Origin: Actinomycetota bacterium
GTDB lineage: Bacteria > Actinomycetota > Thermoleophilia > RBG-16-64-13
Reading direction: 5' to 3'
Assembly: GCA_023488925.1 (NCBI GenBank)
Contig: JAMDDA010000143.1
Coordinates: 1 to 10,461 of the forward strand
Length of the DNA: 10,461 nt
The notes under the pieces are model-generated. The model made no database searches. It worked only from the letters and a program-made list of their open reading frames with translations, and was not told the DNA's origin. The translations under genes and the position numbers were made by a program. Positions 1 through 10,020 of the stretch are shown one piece after another; position 1 is the stretch's first letter; each line of letters opens with the position of its first letter.

Positions 1-85
1 TGGCGAAGAATAACACGACGATGGCGACCAGCACGAGGACCGTGAACAGTATCACGTCGCGTGCGTCCTTGCGTCCTCCGGCCAC
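1..85 (-). CDS. N-terminus of a single-pass membrane protein downstream of folC (partial)
   Basis: Only the first 28 codons lie in the window; the rest runs past position 1. I chose the GTG at 85..83. It lies 8 nt after the folC stop codon, with a weak GGTGAG ribosome-binding site that overlaps that stop, so translation is probably coupled to folC. The visible protein has a short charged N-terminus (GGRKDARD, residues 3-10) and then an unbroken hydrophobic stretch at residues 11-28 (ILFTVLVLVAIVVLFF), as expected for a cytoplasmic N-terminus followed by one membrane helix or signal anchor. The family cannot be named from this fragment. By context only, it could resemble DedD, the SPOR-domain membrane protein found next to folC in E. 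coli and some other bacteria. That remains inference, because no periplasmic domain is visible. Confidence 0.6.
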   Translation of the reverse strand, partial: MAGGRKDARDVILFTVLVLVAIVVLFFA

Positions 86-93
86 GCCGTTTC

Positions 94-1401
94 TCACCGG
101 CCCGGCAGGGCACGCTTCAGGTCGGAGATGAGGTAGAGCGACCCGGTCACCAGCACGACCTGGTTGGACGTGGCCAGCTTGTAGGCGCTCTTGAGGGCCG
201 ACCGGGGATCGGGGTCGACGAAGACCTCGGGGCCGTCTTCCATCGCCCCGACCAGTGCCGCCAGCTCGGCGGCCGCATAGGAGCGCGGGTTACTGTTCTG
301 GGTCACGAACAGGATGTCGCAGCGGGGCGCCAAGTCGCGCAACATCTCCAGGGCCCCCTTGTCCCGCAGGATGGAGACCACGCCTATCAGTCGGCGCCGA
401 TCGAGGATGTCGTCGAGCGACTTCACCATCTCGGCCATGCCCGGGGGATTGTGGGCTCCGTCCAGGATACACAGGGGCTGCCGGCTGATGACCTCCAGGC
501 GCCCGGGCACCACGGTCTCTGCGAGCCCCCGGCGCAGCGCCTCGACGTCCAGAGCCTTGCCCAAGAAGAGCTCGAGGGCCCCGATGGCCACGGCGGCGTT
601 GCTGTGCTGGTAGCGCCCGAGGACGCCCAGGCGCAGATCGGCGTAGATGTCCTCCACGCCGAAGACGTCGAAGCCCGCCTGGTGCCGCCCGGCGAGAAGG
701 GAGACCTCCTCGTCGAGAAAGCGTACCTCTGCCTCCCGTTCGGCACAGATCTCCCGGAGGCGCGCCTTGATGGGCGACTCCAGCACCCCGGCCATGACCT
801 TCCCGTGCCGGGGGATGACCGCCGCCTTCTCTTCGAGAATGGCCAGGAGGGTATCGCCCAGAAATTCCGTATGCTCGAGACCGATAGTGGTGACCACCTG
901 CACCTCGGAGTGGATGATGCTCGTGGCGTCCCAGCGGCCGCCCAGACCGGCCTCGACGACGGCCGCTTCGCAGCCTTTCTCCTTGAAGTAGAGGAAGGCG
1001 ACCGCGGTCAGGACCTCGAACTGAGTGAGACGCTCGCCTGGGGGTAGCCCCTTCTCCACCTCGGCGGCCACCGGCATCACCCGAGCCACCAGGCGGTAGA
1101 ACTCCTCGTCGGTGGAGGGCACGCCGTTGACCATCTGCCGCTCGGCCAGGCTTACCAGGTGAGGGGAGACGTAGGCTCCCACGCGGTAACCGTGCTCTCG
1201 GAGGATCGAGGCCATGAACCGGGTCGTGGAGGACTTGCCGTTGGTGCCCACCACATGGATGGTGCGGTAGCCATTCTGGGGATCGCCCAGGGCAGTGGTG
1301 AGCGCGCGCACCCGGTCCAGACCCAGGCGCATCCCCAGCATCTCCAGGTCGTGGACGTAGGCGCGGGCCTCCTCCGGTCCGGGGAGCCGGTGCGCGCTCA
1401 T
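94..1401 (-). CDS. folC: Bifunctional folylpolyglutamate synthase / dihydrofolate synthase
   Basis: This cytoplasmic Mur-ligase-like enzyme uses ATP to add glutamate to folates, and in many bacteria also joins dihydropteroate to glutamate to make dihydrofolate. The 435 residues match the usual 420-450. The ATP-binding P-loop GTNGKSS is at residues 52-58, followed by YVSPHL at 77-82. The family motif VEAGLGGRWDATS lies at 149-161, where most FolC proteins have DATN, and GLEHTEFLG at 174-182 replaces the more common DHT form. The C-terminal domain has GRLEV at 300-304 and LDGAHNP at 313-319. The start ATG overlaps the valS stop as ATGA, so folC is translationally coupled to valS; a GAGAGGAT purine stretch lies about 10 nt upstream. 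The stop is a TGA at 96..94. The family assignment is firm. Whether both activities are present cannot be read from the sequence; a folP gene elsewhere in the genome would favour a bifunctional enzyme. Confidence 0.96.
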   Translation of the reverse strand: MSAHRLPGPEEARAYVHDLEMLGMRLGLDRVRALTTALGDPQNGYRTIHVVGTNGKSSTTRFMASILREHGYRVGAYVSPHLVSLAERQMVNGVPSTDEEFYRLVARVMPVAAEVEKGLPPGERLTQFEVLTAVAFLYFKEKGCEAAVVEAGLGGRWDATSIIHSEVQVVTTIGLEHTEFLGDTLLAILEEKAAVIPRHGKVMAGVLESPIKARLREICAEREAEVRFLDEEVSLLAGRHQAGFDVFGVEDIYADLRLGVLGRYQHSNAAVAIGALELFLGKALDVEALRRGLAETVVPGRLEVISRQPLCILDGAHNPPGMAEMVKSLDDILDRRRLIGVVSILRDKGALEMLRDLAPRCDILFVTQNSNPRSYAAAELAALVGAMEDGPEVFVDPDPRSALKSAYKLATSNQVVLVTGSLYLISDLKRALPGR

Positions 1402-4058
1402 CGAGGAAGATCCTCTCCCACCCGCTCGCGGTACTGCCGAGCCACGTCCCGCAAGGTGGCCTCCGCCTGAGCCAACCGCGCGCGCATCTCCGCCACCACC
1501 GCGGCCGGCGCTTTGCTCACGAACCCCGGATTGTCCAGCTTCGTCCGGGCCCGGTCGATCTCACCGCGGGCCTTCTCAGCCCTGCCGAGCAACCGGGTCC
1601 GCTCCTTCTCCACGTCGATGAACCCTTCGAGGGCCAAGAGAGCCTTCACCCCCGGCGCCTCCACCGTAGCGTAGCGCCCGGCGGGCACCTCCTCGTCCGT
1701 CGCAACCACACCCGCGAGAGTGCATCCGGCCAACAGACGCAGGGGACGGGGTTGCTCCACCAACCCGGCGGCCGCGCCGGGAGCGGAAGTCACCAGCCAG
1801 ACCCGCCCTTCCGCCTCGCGGGGGACGGCAAGCTCGTCACGGGCCGAGCGCAGACCGGAGACCACCTGCGCGAACACCTCCATGGCGCGCTCGGCCGCGG
1901 GGTCGTCCCAAGCGGCGTCGGCCTCGGGGAAACGGCTGTCGAAGAGGCTCGGCGCTCCGCCCCGCTCCGCCCGAGCGCGCACGTGGGGCAGGTTCCGGTA
2001 CACCTCCTCGCTCACGAAAGGCATGAGCGGGTGCAGCAGGCCCATGACCCGCTCGAGCAAGACCAGCAGGTTGCCGCTCACCTCGAGCCGCTCGCCTTGG
2101 CTCTCGCTGTAGAGACGGGCCTTGCCCACCTCGAGATACCAGTCGCACATCTCGTTCCAGACGAAGCGGTAGAGCACCCGGGCGATCTCGGCGAAGTCGT
2201 AGCGCTCGTAAAGATCGGCCAACTCCCGGGTCACCTGGTTCAGGCGGCTGAAGATCCAGCGGTCGGCCGGCGTAGACAGGGTCACCGTCGCACCCGCCTG
2301 TGGGTGGGCGCCCTGCAGCACGAGCCGCGAGGCATTCCAGATCTTGTTCGCGAAGTTCCGCCCCATCTCGATGCGCTCCGGGCTGAAGCGCACATCCTGC
2401 ACCGAGCTCATGTATACGAGCCCGAAGCGGGTGGCGTCGGCTCCGTACTCCTCGATCAACTCCAGGGGATCGACCCCGGTGCCCAGGCTCTTGCTCATGC
2501 GGCGGCCGTCGGCCGCCAGGATGGTCGGGTGGACGATGACGTGGCGAAAGGGGATGTCGCCCGCGAATTCCAGGCCCATCATGATCATGCGGGCCACCCA
2601 CAGGTAGAGGATGTCCCGCGCCGTGGAAAGCACGGCGGTGGGGTAGAAGACCTCGAGCTCGGGTGTGCGCTCCGGCCAGCCCAGTGTTGCGAAGGGCCAC
2701 ATGGCCGAGCTGAACCAGGTGTCGAGCACGTCTTCGTCCCGGTGGACGGGGCCGCCGCACGCCGGACAGACCGCCGGCGCCTCCAGAGTCACGATCACGT
2801 GCCCGCACTCTTCGCAGTACCAGACGGGCAGCCGGTGCCCCCACCAAAGCTGGCGGCTCAGACACCAGGGCCGGATGCCCCGCATCCATTCCAGATACAC
2901 GTCGGTCCAGCGCTCGGGAAAGAAGCGGACCTTGCCTTGTTCGACCACCTCGATGGCGGGAGCGGCCAGCCGCTTCATGTCCATGAACCACTGCAGCGAG
3001 AGCAGCGGCTGGATGACGGTGCCACAGCGGTAGCAGGTGCCCACCGCATGGATGTAGTCTTCGGCTTCGACGAACAGCCCTCGGCCGGCCAGGCGGTCCA
3101 CCACAGCACCCCGGGCGGCGTCGACATCCATGCCGGCGAAATCACCGGCCTCCTCGTTCATGCGGCCGTCGAACCCGATGACCGAGACGGCGGGCAGCCC
3201 ATGCCGCCGGCCGATCTCCCAGTCATTGGGGTCGTGACCCGGAGTGATCTTGAGGGCCCCCGTCCCGAATTCGGGGTCGACGTGCTCATCGGCGATGATG
3301 GGCACCTCGCGTTCCGCCAAGGGGACCAGAGCCTTCATGCCCACGTACCGGCTGTAACGCGGGTCTTTGGGATTCACGGCCACCGCGGTGTCCCCCAGCA
3401 TGGTTTCCGGCCGGGTGGTGGCCACGGTCAGGAAGTCGCCGGTACCGAGGACGGGGTACTTGATGTAGTACAGCTTGTCGGCCCGCTCGAGGTGCTCCAC
3501 CTCGAGATCGGAGAGGGCGGAACCACAGCGCACGCACCAGTTGACCAGATAAACGTCGCGGTAGATGTCACCCTTCTCGTAAAGAGCCACGAACACCCGC
3601 AACACGGCGTCATGGTAGGCCTGATCCATGGTGAAGCGCTCACGCTCGTAGTCGCAGGCGCAGCCCAGTTTCTTCAGCTGGTGGATGATGGTGGAGCCGT
3701 ACTTCTCCTTCCAGGCCCAGACGCGCCGCTCGAAAGCCTCCCGGCCCAGGTCTTTCTTGCGCAGCCCCTCTTCGGCCAGCTGCGCTTCCACTTTGTTCTG
3801 CGTGGCGATGCCGGCGTGGTCGGTGCCCACCAGCCAGAAAGTGTTCTTGCCCCGCATGTGGTGGTAGCGGATCAGGATGTCCTGCAGCGTACCGTTCAGG
3901 GCGTGGCCCATGTGCAGAGAGCCGGTGACGTTCGGGGGCGGGATGACGATGCAGTAGGACTCGCGCTCCCCGTCCGCCTCGGCATGGAACGCCGAACGGT
4001 CGAGCCACTCCTTCATGATCCGCTGCTCCACCTCGTGGGGGGAGTAGCGGGCAGCCAT
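1398..4058 (-). CDS. valS: Valyl-tRNA synthetase (class I)
   Basis: Charges tRNA-Val with valine and edits mischarged threonine. The 886 residues are normal for bacterial ValRS. The class I HIGH motif appears as HMGH at residues 49-52 within PPPNVTGSLHMGH, and the KMSKS motif as RMSKS at 520-524. The editing (CP1) domain includes TTRPETMLGD at about 214-223 and GTGALKITPGHDPNDW at about 265-280. Four cysteine pairs, C175/C178, C342/C345, C415/C418 and C431/C434, suggest zinc-binding knuckles as in thermophile-type ValRS. The anticodon-binding domain spans about 600-760, and the C-terminal arm at about 812-880 is a charged coiled coil. I chose the ATG at 4058, which gives the usual start MAARYSPHEVEQ. 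A GTG at 4073..4071, five codons upstream and 4 nt from AGGAGG, is a real alternative. The open frame continues beyond that but overlaps lon. The stop overlaps the folC start. Confidence 0.97.
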   Translation of the reverse strand: MAARYSPHEVEQRIMKEWLDRSAFHAEADGERESYCIVIPPPNVTGSLHMGHALNGTLQDILIRYHHMRGKNTFWLVGTDHAGIATQNKVEAQLAEEGLRKKDLGREAFERRVWAWKEKYGSTIIHQLKKLGCACDYERERFTMDQAYHDAVLRVFVALYEKGDIYRDVYLVNWCVRCGSALSDLEVEHLERADKLYYIKYPVLGTGDFLTVATTRPETMLGDTAVAVNPKDPRYSRYVGMKALVPLAEREVPIIADEHVDPEFGTGALKITPGHDPNDWEIGRRHGLPAVSVIGFDGRMNEEAGDFAGMDVDAARGAVVDRLAGRGLFVEAEDYIHAVGTCYRCGTVIQPLLSLQWFMDMKRLAAPAIEVVEQGKVRFFPERWTDVYLEWMRGIRPWCLSRQLWWGHRLPVWYCEECGHVIVTLEAPAVCPACGGPVHRDEDVLDTWFSSAMWPFATLGWPERTPELEVFYPTAVLSTARDILYLWVARMIMMGLEFAGDIPFRHVIVHPTILAADGRRMSKSLGTGVDPLELIEEYGADATRFGLVYMSSVQDVRFSPERIEMGRNFANKIWNASRLVLQGAHPQAGATVTLSTPADRWIFSRLNQVTRELADLYERYDFAEIARVLYRFVWNEMCDWYLEVGKARLYSESQGERLEVSGNLLVLLERVMGLLHPLMPFVSEEVYRNLPHVRARAERGGAPSLFDSRFPEADAAWDDPAAERAMEVFAQVVSGLRSARDELAVPREAEGRVWLVTSAPGAAAGLVEQPRPLRLLAGCTLAGVVATDEEVPAGRYATVEAPGVKALLALEGFIDVEKERTRLLGRAEKARGEIDRARTKLDNPGFVSKAPAAVVAEMRARLAQAEATLRDVARQYRERVGEDLPR

Positions 4059-4077
4059 GGTCACCTCGGCCACACCG

Positions 4078-4083
4078 CCTCCT
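4078..4083 (-). promoter_or_regulatory. Strong Shine-Dalgarno AGGAGG upstream of valS
   Basis: Read on the minus strand, AGGAGG lies 4 nt before an in-frame GTG at 4073..4071 and 19 nt before the ATG at 4058. A second, weaker site, GAGG at 4067..4064, lies 5 nt before that ATG. The strong site therefore favours the GTG, while the weaker site and family start points favour the ATG. The two choices differ by five residues (M/V-A-E-V-T). The site sits in the 43-nt lon-valS gap, so valS has its own ribosome entry rather than depending on lon translation. Confidence 0.55.
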
Positions 4084-4101
4084 CTCTTCGAGCGGCGGGA
4101 G

Positions 4102-6672
4102 TCACACCGCTTCGCCGGGTTCGTCTGCCGGTTCCCCGGCCTCCGCCGCCACAGCGAGGACGTGCTCCAACACCTCCACGAAACTCGACACATATACGAT
4201 GTCCAGCCCCCTGGTGAGCTCCGCCGGCAGCTCCCTGACCTGGGGGCGCACATCCAGAGGCAGGACCACCTTGCGCACACCTTCCCGCAGGGCGGCAAGG
4301 AGCTTCTCCTTGAGCCCTCCCACCGCCAGGATCTGGCCGGTGAGGGTGATCTCGCCGGAGAGGGCCACCCGGGGGATCAGCGGCAGCTGCGTCAGCGCCG
4401 ACAGCAAGGACACGGCCACCGCCAGCCCGGCCGAGGGCCCCTCCTTGGGCACCGCGCCCTCGGGCAGGTGTATACGGACCTCCAAGGACGACAGGATCTC
4501 GTGGTCCGCCGGACCGGGAGGCTCACAGCCGGCCTCCTCCGCGCCGGCGATTCCGGCACCGTTCTCGAGGCGCAGCCCCGAATCCCCGACACGGACACCC
4601 TCGAAACCCGCGTTTGCCGGGGCGTTGCTCTCGGCCGGCCCCACCTCCCCCGGGGTGTAATGTTCGAGCAGGTAAGTCTTCCCCGGGGAGAGATCCCAAA
4701 GGTCACCCAGTACCGGGTCCCGCGAGAGCGCCGTCTTCAGATAACCCCAGGCGGCGGTCACGCTCTCCTGCATCACCTCGCCCAGCTGCCCGGTGATGTG
4801 GAAATCGCCCTTGCCCGGAGCGACGACGGTCTCGATGCGCAGAATGTCGCCCCCGGCTCCGGTGTAGGCCAGGCCGGTACTCACGCCCACCTGAGGCGTG
4901 TCCTCGAGCCGGGCCTTCAGGAAAGGCGGGGCTCCGAGCAGCCTCTCCAGGTCCCGCGGCGCCACCCGCGCGGGCACGGGCTTGCCCTCCACCCGCAGGC
5001 GCGCCAGCTTGCGATACACCTTGCCCACCAGCCGCGCCAGCTCGCGCACCCCGGCCTCCCGGGTGTAGAAGCGGATCAGGCTGCGCAGAGCGGTGCGCGT
5101 GAAGATGTCACCCAGGTCGGCCAGCCCGTTCTCTTCGGCCAGCTTGGGCACCAGGTGCCGCCGGGCGATCTCCTCCTTCTCCCGCTCGGTATACCCCGGC
5201 AGACGGATGACCTCCAGCCGGTCGTGCAGGGTTTCGGGGATGTCGTCTTCGTAATTGGCGGTGGCCACGAAGAGCACCCGGGAGAGATCGTAATCCAGCT
5301 CCAGGTAGGTATCGCGAAAGGCCTGGTTCTGCACGGGGTCGAGCACCTCCATGAGAGCCGCCGCCGGATCCCCCCGCCAATCGGACTCCATCTTGTCGAT
5401 CTCGTCGAGCAGCACCACCGGGTCGTCCACTCCGGCCCGCTTGAGCGCGTCGAGGATGCGGCCGGGCATGGCGCCCACGTAGGTCTTGCGGTGCCCTCGG
5501 ATCTCGGCCTCGTCGCGCACGCCACCCAGGCTGATGCGTTGCAGGGGCCGGGCCAGCCCCTGCGCGATGGCCATGGCCACCGAAGTCTTGCCTACGCCGG
5601 GCGGGCCCACCAGGCAAAGGGTGGTGTTGGGCGGCGTTCCCCCCCGCAGGCGGGCCACCGCCAGGTACTCCACGATGCGATCCTTGACGTCTTCGAGCCC
5701 GTAATGCGTTTCGGCGAGCACCCGGGCGACGGCCTGCACATCCGGCAGCTCCGCTCCCGACAGGGTGCCCCAGGGCAGGCCCAGGGCGTGGTCCAGATAG
5801 GTCTTGACCACCGCCACCTCGGCGGAGAAGGGGGGCAGATCGCTCAGCCGGCGGGCTTCCTTGGCCAGAGCCGCGGCCGCCGGCTCCGGCAGATTGCGCT
5901 CCTGGATCATCTTCAGATACCGGCCCTGCTCGCTCTCTTCGTCTTCTTCCTCGCCCAGCTCGTCGCGCAGCACCCGCAGGCGCTCGCGCAGGAACACGCG
6001 GCGTTGGTGACGCTCCAGATTCTCGTGCACCCGGTCGGCGATGTCCTGCTCGATGGCCAAGAACTCGTTCTCTTGAATGAGGATCTCCAGGAGCATCATC
6101 AGGCGGGCTTCCACATCCTCGCCTTCGAGCAGATCCTGCTTGCGGTCGGGAGAAATGGCCAGCAGGGCCGCCACCGTGTCCACCAGGTCCTCGGGATTGG
6201 TAACGGCGTCGATGGCGGTTTCGGCTTCCTCCGGGAGCTGGGGCGACTGGCTCACATAGAGGGTGAACTCCCGGGCCACAGAGTCCATCAAGGCGCGGAC
6301 CCGGGCCATGTTCTTGGGGGCCCGCCCCCGCAAGGGCCGGTAGGAAACGCTGAAAAGAGGCGACACCGAGGTGAACGCCTCGATGGTCACTCGCGAGCGG
6401 CCCTCCACCAGAGCTTTCACGGTGCCGTCGGGCAGACGGCTCAACTGCACCACCTTGGCCAACGTGCCTACCCGTTCGATGTCGTCCTCCCCCGGATCTT
6501 CCAGGGTGGGGAGCTTCTGCACCGACAGAATCAGGGGACCCCCGGACTGGTGGGCCAGCTCCAGCGCCCGCACGGACTTCTCCCGCCCCACGAAGATGGG
6601 CGTGAGCATCTTGGGAAACAGGATGAGGTCACGTGTCGCCAGAAGCGGCAGCGTCCGCTGCGAATCAGCCAT
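4102..6672 (-). CDS. lon: ATP-dependent Lon protease (LonA type) with an inserted segment in the protease domain
   Basis: A cytoplasmic hexameric AAA+ serine protease for damaged and short-lived regulatory proteins. The N-terminal substrate-binding domain covers about residues 7-205 (LPLLATRDLILFP start) and is followed by a coiled-coil region to about 290. The AAA+ module has Walker A GPPGVGKT at 356-363, Walker B VVLLDEID at 419-426 and the sensor stretch FVATAN at 468-473. The catalytic dyad is S747 in PKEGPSAG and K790 in GGLKEK, with the expected spacing of 43 residues. At 856 residues it is about 72 longer than E. coli Lon (784). Most of the excess is one insertion between about residues 653 and 724, before the LPEGA strand that leads to the active site. 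The motif has Glu (E744) where LonA proteins usually have Asp. ATG start; GGGAG lies 10 nt upstream, overlapping the clpX end. The gap to clpX is 15 nt. Confidence 0.97.
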   Translation of the reverse strand: MADSQRTLPLLATRDLILFPKMLTPIFVGREKSVRALELAHQSGGPLILSVQKLPTLEDPGEDDIERVGTLAKVVQLSRLPDGTVKALVEGRSRVTIEAFTSVSPLFSVSYRPLRGRAPKNMARVRALMDSVAREFTLYVSQSPQLPEEAETAIDAVTNPEDLVDTVAALLAISPDRKQDLLEGEDVEARLMMLLEILIQENEFLAIEQDIADRVHENLERHQRRVFLRERLRVLRDELGEEEDEESEQGRYLKMIQERNLPEPAAAALAKEARRLSDLPPFSAEVAVVKTYLDHALGLPWGTLSGAELPDVQAVARVLAETHYGLEDVKDRIVEYLAVARLRGGTPPNTTLCLVGPPGVGKTSVAMAIAQGLARPLQRISLGGVRDEAEIRGHRKTYVGAMPGRILDALKRAGVDDPVVLLDEIDKMESDWRGDPAAALMEVLDPVQNQAFRDTYLELDYDLSRVLFVATANYEDDIPETLHDRLEVIRLPGYTEREKEEIARRHLVPKLAEENGLADLGDIFTRTALRSLIRFYTREAGVRELARLVGKVYRKLARLRVEGKPVPARVAPRDLERLLGAPPFLKARLEDTPQVGVSTGLAYTGAGGDILRIETVVAPGKGDFHITGQLGEVMQESVTAAWGYLKTALSRDPVLGDLWDLSPGKTYLLEHYTPGEVGPAESNAPANAGFEGVRVGDSGLRLENGAGIAGAEEAGCEPPGPADHEILSSLEVRIHLPEGAVPKEGPSAGLAVAVSLLSALTQLPLIPRVALSGEITLTGQILAVGGLKEKLLAALREGVRKVVLPLDVRPQVRELPAELTRGLDIVYVSSFVEVLEHVLAVAAEAGEPADEPGEAV

Positions 6673-6687
6673 GTGTGGTCGCTCCCG

Positions 6688-7962
<1,275 letters not shown>

Positions 7963-7973
7963 GAAGGGTCCCC

Positions 7974-8558
7974 CTACCTGTGCTCGATGATCTTGTCGAT
8001 GAGCCCGTATTCCAAGGCTTCTTGCGACGTCATGAAGTAGTCACGCTCGGTGTCTTTGGCCACCTTGTCCAGCTCGTGGCCGGTGTGTTTGGCCAGGATC
8101 TCGTCGAGCCGCCGGCGCAGGTTCAACGCCTCGCGCGCGTGGATCTCGATATCGGTGGCCGGGCCCTGAAAACCGCCGGAGACCTGGTGGATCAACACCT
8201 TCGAGTTCGGCAACGCGTAACGCTTCCCTTTGGCTCCCCCGGCCAGGAGCAACGCCCCCATGGACATGGCGACGCCGATGCAGATGGTAGACACGTCCGG
8301 CTTGATGAACTGCATCGTGTCGTAAATCGCCAAACCGGCGTAGACGCCCCCGCCGGGGCTGTTGATATAGAGGGCGATGTCCTTGTCGGGGTCCTCGGAC
8401 TCCAGGTGCAGGAACTGCGCCACCACCAGGTTCGCGACCTGGTCGTTGATGGGGGTGCCCAGAAAGATGATGCGTTCGCTCAGGAGACGGGAGTAGATAT
8501 CAAAGGCGCGCTCGCCTCTGCTGGTCTGCTCGACCACCACGGGGATCAAGGGGCTCAC
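7974..8558 (-). CDS. clpP: ATP-dependent Clp protease, proteolytic subunit ClpP
   Basis: Serine peptidase that forms the 14-subunit chamber of ClpXP. The 194 residues are typical. The catalytic triad is visible: S99 in [12 protein letters not shown]124 in VLIHQ, and D173 in ERDYFMT. The oxyanion-type glycine stretch [18 protein letters not shown] lies at about 65-82. The handle region reads [18 protein letters not shown] at 126-143, unlike the PLGGAQGQ form common in Proteobacteria, and the serine motif has V-A-M in place of the more common Q-A-A; both look like lineage variation. GTG start at 8558 with AAAGGA 7 nt upstream, 44 nt after tig. The short N-terminus before the mature-type segment [13 protein letters not shown] suggests little or no propeptide beyond about ten residues. 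Confidence 0.98.
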   Translation of the reverse strand: MSPLIPVVVEQTSRGERAFDIYSRLLSERIIFLGTPINDQVANLVVAQFLHLESEDPDKDIALYINSPGGGVYAGLAIYDTMQFIKPDVSTICIGVAMSMGALLLAGGAKGKRYALPNSKVLIHQVSGGFQGPATDIEIHAREALNLRRRLDEILAKHTGHELDKVAKDTERDYFMTSQEALEYGLIDKIIEHR

Positions 8559-8602
8559 ACTGCCATCCTTTCGACTCGTCTTCGGGAGCGGACCGCCGGC
8601 TG

Positions 8603-9994
8603 TCAGGCTTCCTCGCCGCCGGTCTCACTCACACCGACCGCCGCTGTGTCGGCGGCGCCCGCCGCGTCCCCGGCGGCGGACCCACCCGCTTCGTCCTCCG
8701 GCGCCACCGGGACCGCGTGCTCCACGATCAAGTCGGCGGCTTTCTCCCGCAGGAGCTGCTGCCGGATGTCGTGGATTCTACCAGACTCCTCGAGACGCGA
8801 CCGCATCCGGGCGGCATCGACCCGGCCGACGGCGGCCAGTTCGGCCACCCGCTCGTCCAACTCCTCCTCCGACACCCGCAGCCCTTCGGCCTCCGCAACG
8901 GCGTCAAGCAACAGCCCAGCCTTCACCGTTCGCTCCGCCTGCGGCTCCAGCTCGCGCATCATCCGCTCGGCCGTGGTGTCCGCCGCTTGGAGGTAAGTGG
9001 CGAAGTCGCCTCCCTGGAGGCTCAACGAGCGCGCGAAGTCGTCCACCATTTCGGCCGCCTGCCGCGCGATCATCACAGGCGGCACGTCCACGGTCATGGC
9101 CTCCACCGCCTTCTGGACGGCGGCCGCGCGGAAGGCCCTCTCGACCGCCGCTTCCTTGGCGGCCTGCAGTTTCTTCCGGATATCCAGCCGCAGCTCGAGC
9201 AGGGTCTCGAATTCGCTCACGTCCTTGGCGAACTCGTCGTTCAGGGCGGGCAGCACCTTCTCCTTGATCTCCCTGACGGTGATCGCGAACTGCAGGGTCT
9301 TCCCGGCCAGGCTCTCCACCCCGTAGTCACCGGGGAACGAGACGGCCACGGTTTTCTCCTCGCCCGCAGCCATGCCCACGACGCCCTCCTCGAGGTCGGA
9401 GAGGAGCGTGCCGCCCCCCACCTCGAACATATAGTCGTCGACCCGGGTGTCCGGGACCGGTTCGCCGTCGAGGCTGCCCTGGGCGTCGATGGTCACGTAG
9501 TCACCCCGGTGCACCGGCCGGCCGGACACCGACCGGAGCTCCGCAAACTCCTCGCGCAGCCGCTCCACCCGGGCGTCGACTTCCTCGTCGCGCACCTGGA
9601 CCGGCTCCTTCGGCACTTGGAGACCCTTGTAGGCGCCGAGCTCGGGCACCGGCATGACCGTCACCAGCGCCCGGAAGACGAAGGGCCTGCCCACCTCGGG
9701 CTCGTCGTCGTAGTCGACCTCCGGCCGGTCGACCGGCGTGATGCCCGACTTCTCCACGGCCATGGCGTACCAGTCGGACAGATGGTCATCGAGCATCTGG
9801 TGCATGATGGCGTGCCGACCGAGGCGCCGCTCGACGAGCGCCGCCGGCACCTTGCCCTTGCGGAAGCCGGGTATCTTGATCTCGCGGGCCAACTGGCGGA
9901 CCGTGGCCTCGAAACGCGACTGCACCTCTTCAGCCGGTACCTCCACGTCCAGCCGGACGGCGTTCCCTTCCTGCGCGGTGAGGGTGGTCTTCAC
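8603..9994 (-). CDS. tig: Trigger factor, ribosome-associated chaperone and peptidyl-prolyl isomerase
   Basis: Binds near the ribosomal tunnel exit and holds nascent chains. 463 residues, against 432 in E. coli. The N-terminal ribosome-binding domain carries the signature GFRKGKVP at residues 43-50. A FKBP-type isomerase domain follows at about 157-242 ([15 protein letters not shown], then [13 protein letters not shown]), and a helical substrate-binding domain at about 250-428. The last 34 residues or so are an Ala/Gly/Glu-rich low-complexity tail with no clear fold. I chose the GTG at 9994..9992 because it gives the family N-terminus ([19 protein letters not shown]) and follows AAAGGA by 5 nt; a frame open to 10096 would run into the tRNA-Leu. 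It begins the protein-coding part of the cluster and is followed by clpP after 44 nt. Confidence 0.97.
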   Translation of the reverse strand: MKTTLTAQEGNAVRLDVEVPAEEVQSRFEATVRQLAREIKIPGFRKGKVPAALVERRLGRHAIMHQMLDDHLSDWYAMAVEKSGITPVDRPEVDYDDEPEVGRPFVFRALVTVMPVPELGAYKGLQVPKEPVQVRDEEVDARVERLREEFAELRSVSGRPVHRGDYVTIDAQGSLDGEPVPDTRVDDYMFEVGGGTLLSDLEEGVVGMAAGEEKTVAVSFPGDYGVESLAGKTLQFAITVREIKEKVLPALNDEFAKDVSEFETLLELRLDIRKKLQAAKEAAVERAFRAAAVQKAVEAMTVDVPPVMIARQAAEMVDDFARSLSLQGGDFATYLQAADTTAERMMRELEPQAERTVKAGLLLDAVAEAEGLRVSEEELDERVAELAAVGRVDAARMRSRLEESGRIHDIRQQLLREKAADLIVEHAVPVAPEDEAGGSAAGDAAGAADTAAVGVSETGGEEA

Positions 9995-9999
9995 GATTG

Positions 10000-10012
10000 T
10001 CCTTTCTCCTCC
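10000..10012 (-). promoter_or_regulatory. Ribosome-binding site deciding the tig start
   Basis: On the minus strand, GGAGGAG (10012..10006) is followed directly by AAAGGA (10005..10000), which ends 5 nt before the GTG at 9994. The spacing and the absence of another in-frame start with a comparable site support GTG 9994 rather than the upstream frame opening at 10096. Confidence 0.75.
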
Positions 10013-10020
10013 AAAGCGAG

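Noticed and set aside
61..1047. A 328-codon plus-strand open frame opposite folC
   Set aside because: Antisense to folC, whose motifs are complete; the product looks like reverse-strand translation with no family features.
1752..4217. An 821-codon plus-strand open frame opposite valS
   Set aside because: Antisense to the intact valS and of the same composition type; it has no convincing start site or domain.
4059..4298. N-terminal extension of ValRS to position 4298
   Set aside because: The extension lies inside the 3' end of lon in another frame and adds unrelated Arg/Ser/Cys-rich sequence before the normal ValRS start.
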